Shown here in pieces: positions 63,004-64,000 of a stretch of DNA of 64,000 bases (position 1 is its first letter; each line of letters starts with the position of its first letter). Both the position numbers and the translations under genes were made by a program. Below the pieces are notes generated by a model. That model saw nothing but the letters and a program-made list of their open reading frames with translations, had not been told where the DNA came from and made no database searches. This DNA comes from Prevotella merdae (GTDB lineage Bacteria; Bacteroidota; Bacteroidia; Bacteroidales; Bacteroidaceae), in NCBI RefSeq assembly GCF_900290275.1, contig NZ_LT985323.1:477987-541986 (forward strand), given 5' to 3'.

Positions 63004-63189
63004 TTATTCAGCTACTTCCTTTACGATAGCCACCTTGCCACGATAGTAGCCACAAGTTGGGCATACTGTGTGGTATACATAGTAAGCGCCACAGTTAGGG
63101 CATACTGCCAATGTAGGAGCTACTGCCTTATCATGAGTTCTTCTCTTAAGTGTACGTGTCTTTGACTGTCTTCTTTTAGGATGTGCCAT
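63004..63189 (-). CDS. rpmF: Ribosomal protein L32
   Basis: This 61-aa protein starts MAHPKRRQSKTRTLKRRTHD. It has two CxxC pairs (VCPNCG and VCPTCG), so it is the zinc-binding form. It is 6 bases downstream of the YceD gene and 14 upstream of fabH, an order kept in many bacteria. Confidence 0.97.
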   Translation of the reverse strand: MAHPKRRQSKTRTLKRRTHDKAVAPTLAVCPNCGAYYVYHTVCPTCGYYRGKVAIVKEVAE

Positions 63190-63195
63190 TTTCTT

Positions 63196-63729
63196 TTAAT
63201 CTTTAATTATTGTTTTTAATTTTTCTAATTCATTCCAACGCGGATCTACCGCTTGCTCTTCATTCGCGCCACTACTTCGGGTAGCTGAGTGTTCTTCGAG
63301 AACCTTTATCATCGCCGCGTTACATTTTCCAGGTGTATGCACGTGCTTAGCGGGAATGTTAAGTGCTATAAATTCGTAGATGAACCACGCCACGTCGAGT
63401 ATGCCTTCTCGCTCATCAACGGTGATGAGGTCATCGTCTTCGGAATATTCTTCACCAAATTTCACTATTAGTCGGTCGTCCGTCTCAATAGCTTGTTCCA
63501 TATCGTCAAGACAGATATCGCACGGAATAACGACAGTGCCCTCGGTATGGAAGTCGAACTCAAAATAGTTCTCTGTGCGCTTTACATTTACAGACACACT
63601 AATATTGCCACGCTTTATTTCTTCCTCGTCAAGTGACTCGAAATAAGCGTCGCCCAAACTGAAGTTGAGCGTGCTTACGCCCTCGTTCAGTTCCTTCAAA
63701 TCTATTTTAAGTACCTCTAAACTACACAT
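63196..63729 (-). CDS. YceD/DUF177 family protein
   Basis: This DUF177 protein is linked in other bacteria to 23S rRNA or ribosome assembly and is nearly always upstream of rpmF. A CDIC motif (VIPCDICLDDMEQ) and a later single Cys (PGKCNAAM) are visible, as in many family members. The ORF is open from 63762 (188 aa). However, family proteins start close to the equivalent of SLEVLKIDLKELNEG, and a perfect -7 motif TAACTTTGC lies at 63737-63745 inside the longer version. I therefore place the start at the ATG at 63729 (177 aa), which would make the mRNA nearly leaderless. Confidence 0.85.
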   Translation of the reverse strand: MCSLEVLKIDLKELNEGVSTLNFSLGDAYFESLDEEEIKRGNISVSVNVKRTENYFEFDFHTEGTVVIPCDICLDDMEQAIETDDRLIVKFGEEYSEDDDLITVDEREGILDVAWFIYEFIALNIPAKHVHTPGKCNAAMIKVLEEHSATRSSGANEEQAVDPRWNELEKLKTIIKD

Positions 63730-63736
63730 TTGGTGT

Positions 63737-63745
63737 GCAAAGTTA
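63737..63745 (-). promoter_or_regulatory. -7 element for YceD-rpmF-fabH
   Basis: Minus-strand TAACTTTGC matches TAnnTTTG. It sits 8 bases before the preferred ATG at 63729 and decides against the longer ORF start. Confidence 0.45.
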
Positions 63746-63801
63746 CTAATATTTTCCGACATACAACAAAATCTTTACAAAGTTTTTGATTTTTAGTGTG
63801 T

Positions 63802-64000
63802 TTATTTCTTCAGTTCTATTCGGAACGTAGTTCCAACGCCCACTTCCGACCACTTTACCCAAATACGTCCCTTATGATATTCCTCTATAATGCGCTTGGC
63901 AAGCGATAGTCCGAGTCCCCATCCTCGCTTCTTTGTTGTAAAGCCAGGACGAAACACGTTGCGCAAGTCTTTCTTGCGTATTCCCTTGCCCGTGTCGGTC
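63802..64000 (-). CDS. Sensor histidine kinase, C-terminal fragment (runs off the window)
   Basis: The last 65 codons of a leftward gene that enters from the right edge. They read TDTGKGI, then RNVFRPGFTTKKRGWGLGLSLAKRIIEEYHKG, then VGTTFRIELKK (given here in parts). These are the G1/F/G2 boxes of a GHKL ATPase domain (DTGxGI, FxPGFTTK, GxGLGLSLAKRI) at the C-terminus of a histidine kinase. The rest, including the His box, is outside the window. It ends about 70 bases before the YceD gene. Confidence 0.9.
   Translation of the reverse strand, partial: TDTGKGIRKKDLRNVFRPGFTTKKRGWGLGLSLAKRIIEEYHKGRIWVKWSEVGVGTTFRIELKK

Noticed and set aside
1..64000. tRNA or rRNA genes
   Set aside because: No cloverleaf with the T-arm GTTCRA and matching acceptor stem, and no rRNA signature, was noticed on either strand.

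Overview
The window looks like chromosomal DNA of a Bacteroidales species, most likely of the Prevotellaceae (Prevotella/Segatella-like). Supporting signs are two SusC/SusD loci, a regulator with a Reg_prop/Y_Y_Y sensor fused to an AraC-type domain, type IX-like C-terminal sorting tails, the NagB-like/LmbE fusion, a DUF4250 gene, and repeated Bacteroidetes-type promoters (-7 TAnnTTTG, sometimes with TTG/TTTG about 19-20 bp upstream) in place of -35/-10 boxes. Coding density is moderate. No rRNA, tRNA, CRISPR array or prophage was seen.

Layout. 1-9041: housekeeping and accessory genes (NagB-like/LmbE fusion, MalY/PatB aminotransferase, Xaa-Pro aminopeptidase, DUF4250 plus MATE pump, membrane AraC regulator). 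9042-19290: a leftward citrate block, citD-citE-citF-citX-(REP-type transposase)-citC/G fusion-aconitase-NADP isocitrate dehydrogenase. It interconverts oxaloacetate plus acetate, citrate, isocitrate and 2-oxoglutarate, with no citrate synthase or citrate transporter in view. The block is littered with heptanucleotide repeats, 40/41-bp tandem repeats and hairpins, some of them inside the cit genes. 19480-29192: an AAA ATPase with a palindromic operator, a decayed acyltransferase, a four-gene leftward surface-protein operon (beta-helix protein, 1279-aa dockerin protein, type IX-tail protein, 61-aa peptide) behind a long structured leader, and an AAA/PD-(D/E)XK gene. 29437-39781: a LacI-regulated locus, with lacI and an MFS sugar transporter leftward and susC-susD-susE-susF rightward. 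It is probably for alpha-glucan uptake and has no glycoside hydrolase of its own. 40048-41190: a second AAA ATPase bordered by inverted repeats. 41358-58032: an arabinan utilisation locus (SusC, SusD, surface glycan-binding lipoprotein, two GH43 enzymes, GH51 arabinofuranosidase, and a SusR-like regulator). 58288-64000: trigger factor, a group IIC intron sitting just past the fabH terminator, fabH, rpmF, the YceD/DUF177 gene, and the end of a histidine kinase.

How the genes work together. In the arabinan locus, SusC/D and the lipoprotein capture oligosaccharides released by the GH43 enzymes, and GH51 removes arabinofuranose. The regulator has a periplasmic sensor and an AraC domain but no kinase or receiver. 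In the LacI locus, two closely spaced operators lie between the divergent promoters. The citrate lyase genes supply the alpha, beta and gamma subunits plus the three activities that make and activate its prosthetic group (CitX, CitG, CitC).

The most unusual features are: two related stem-loops showing compensatory stem differences in one leader; a putative carbohydrate-binding module shared by the lipoprotein (twice) and a GH43; intergenic tandem arrays that differ in sequence but all have a 22-bp period; TTGCG...CGCAA palindromes before two AAA-ATPase genes; heptanucleotide repeats expanded in frame in two citrate lyase maturation genes; and a NagB-like enzyme that has lost several catalytic residues.
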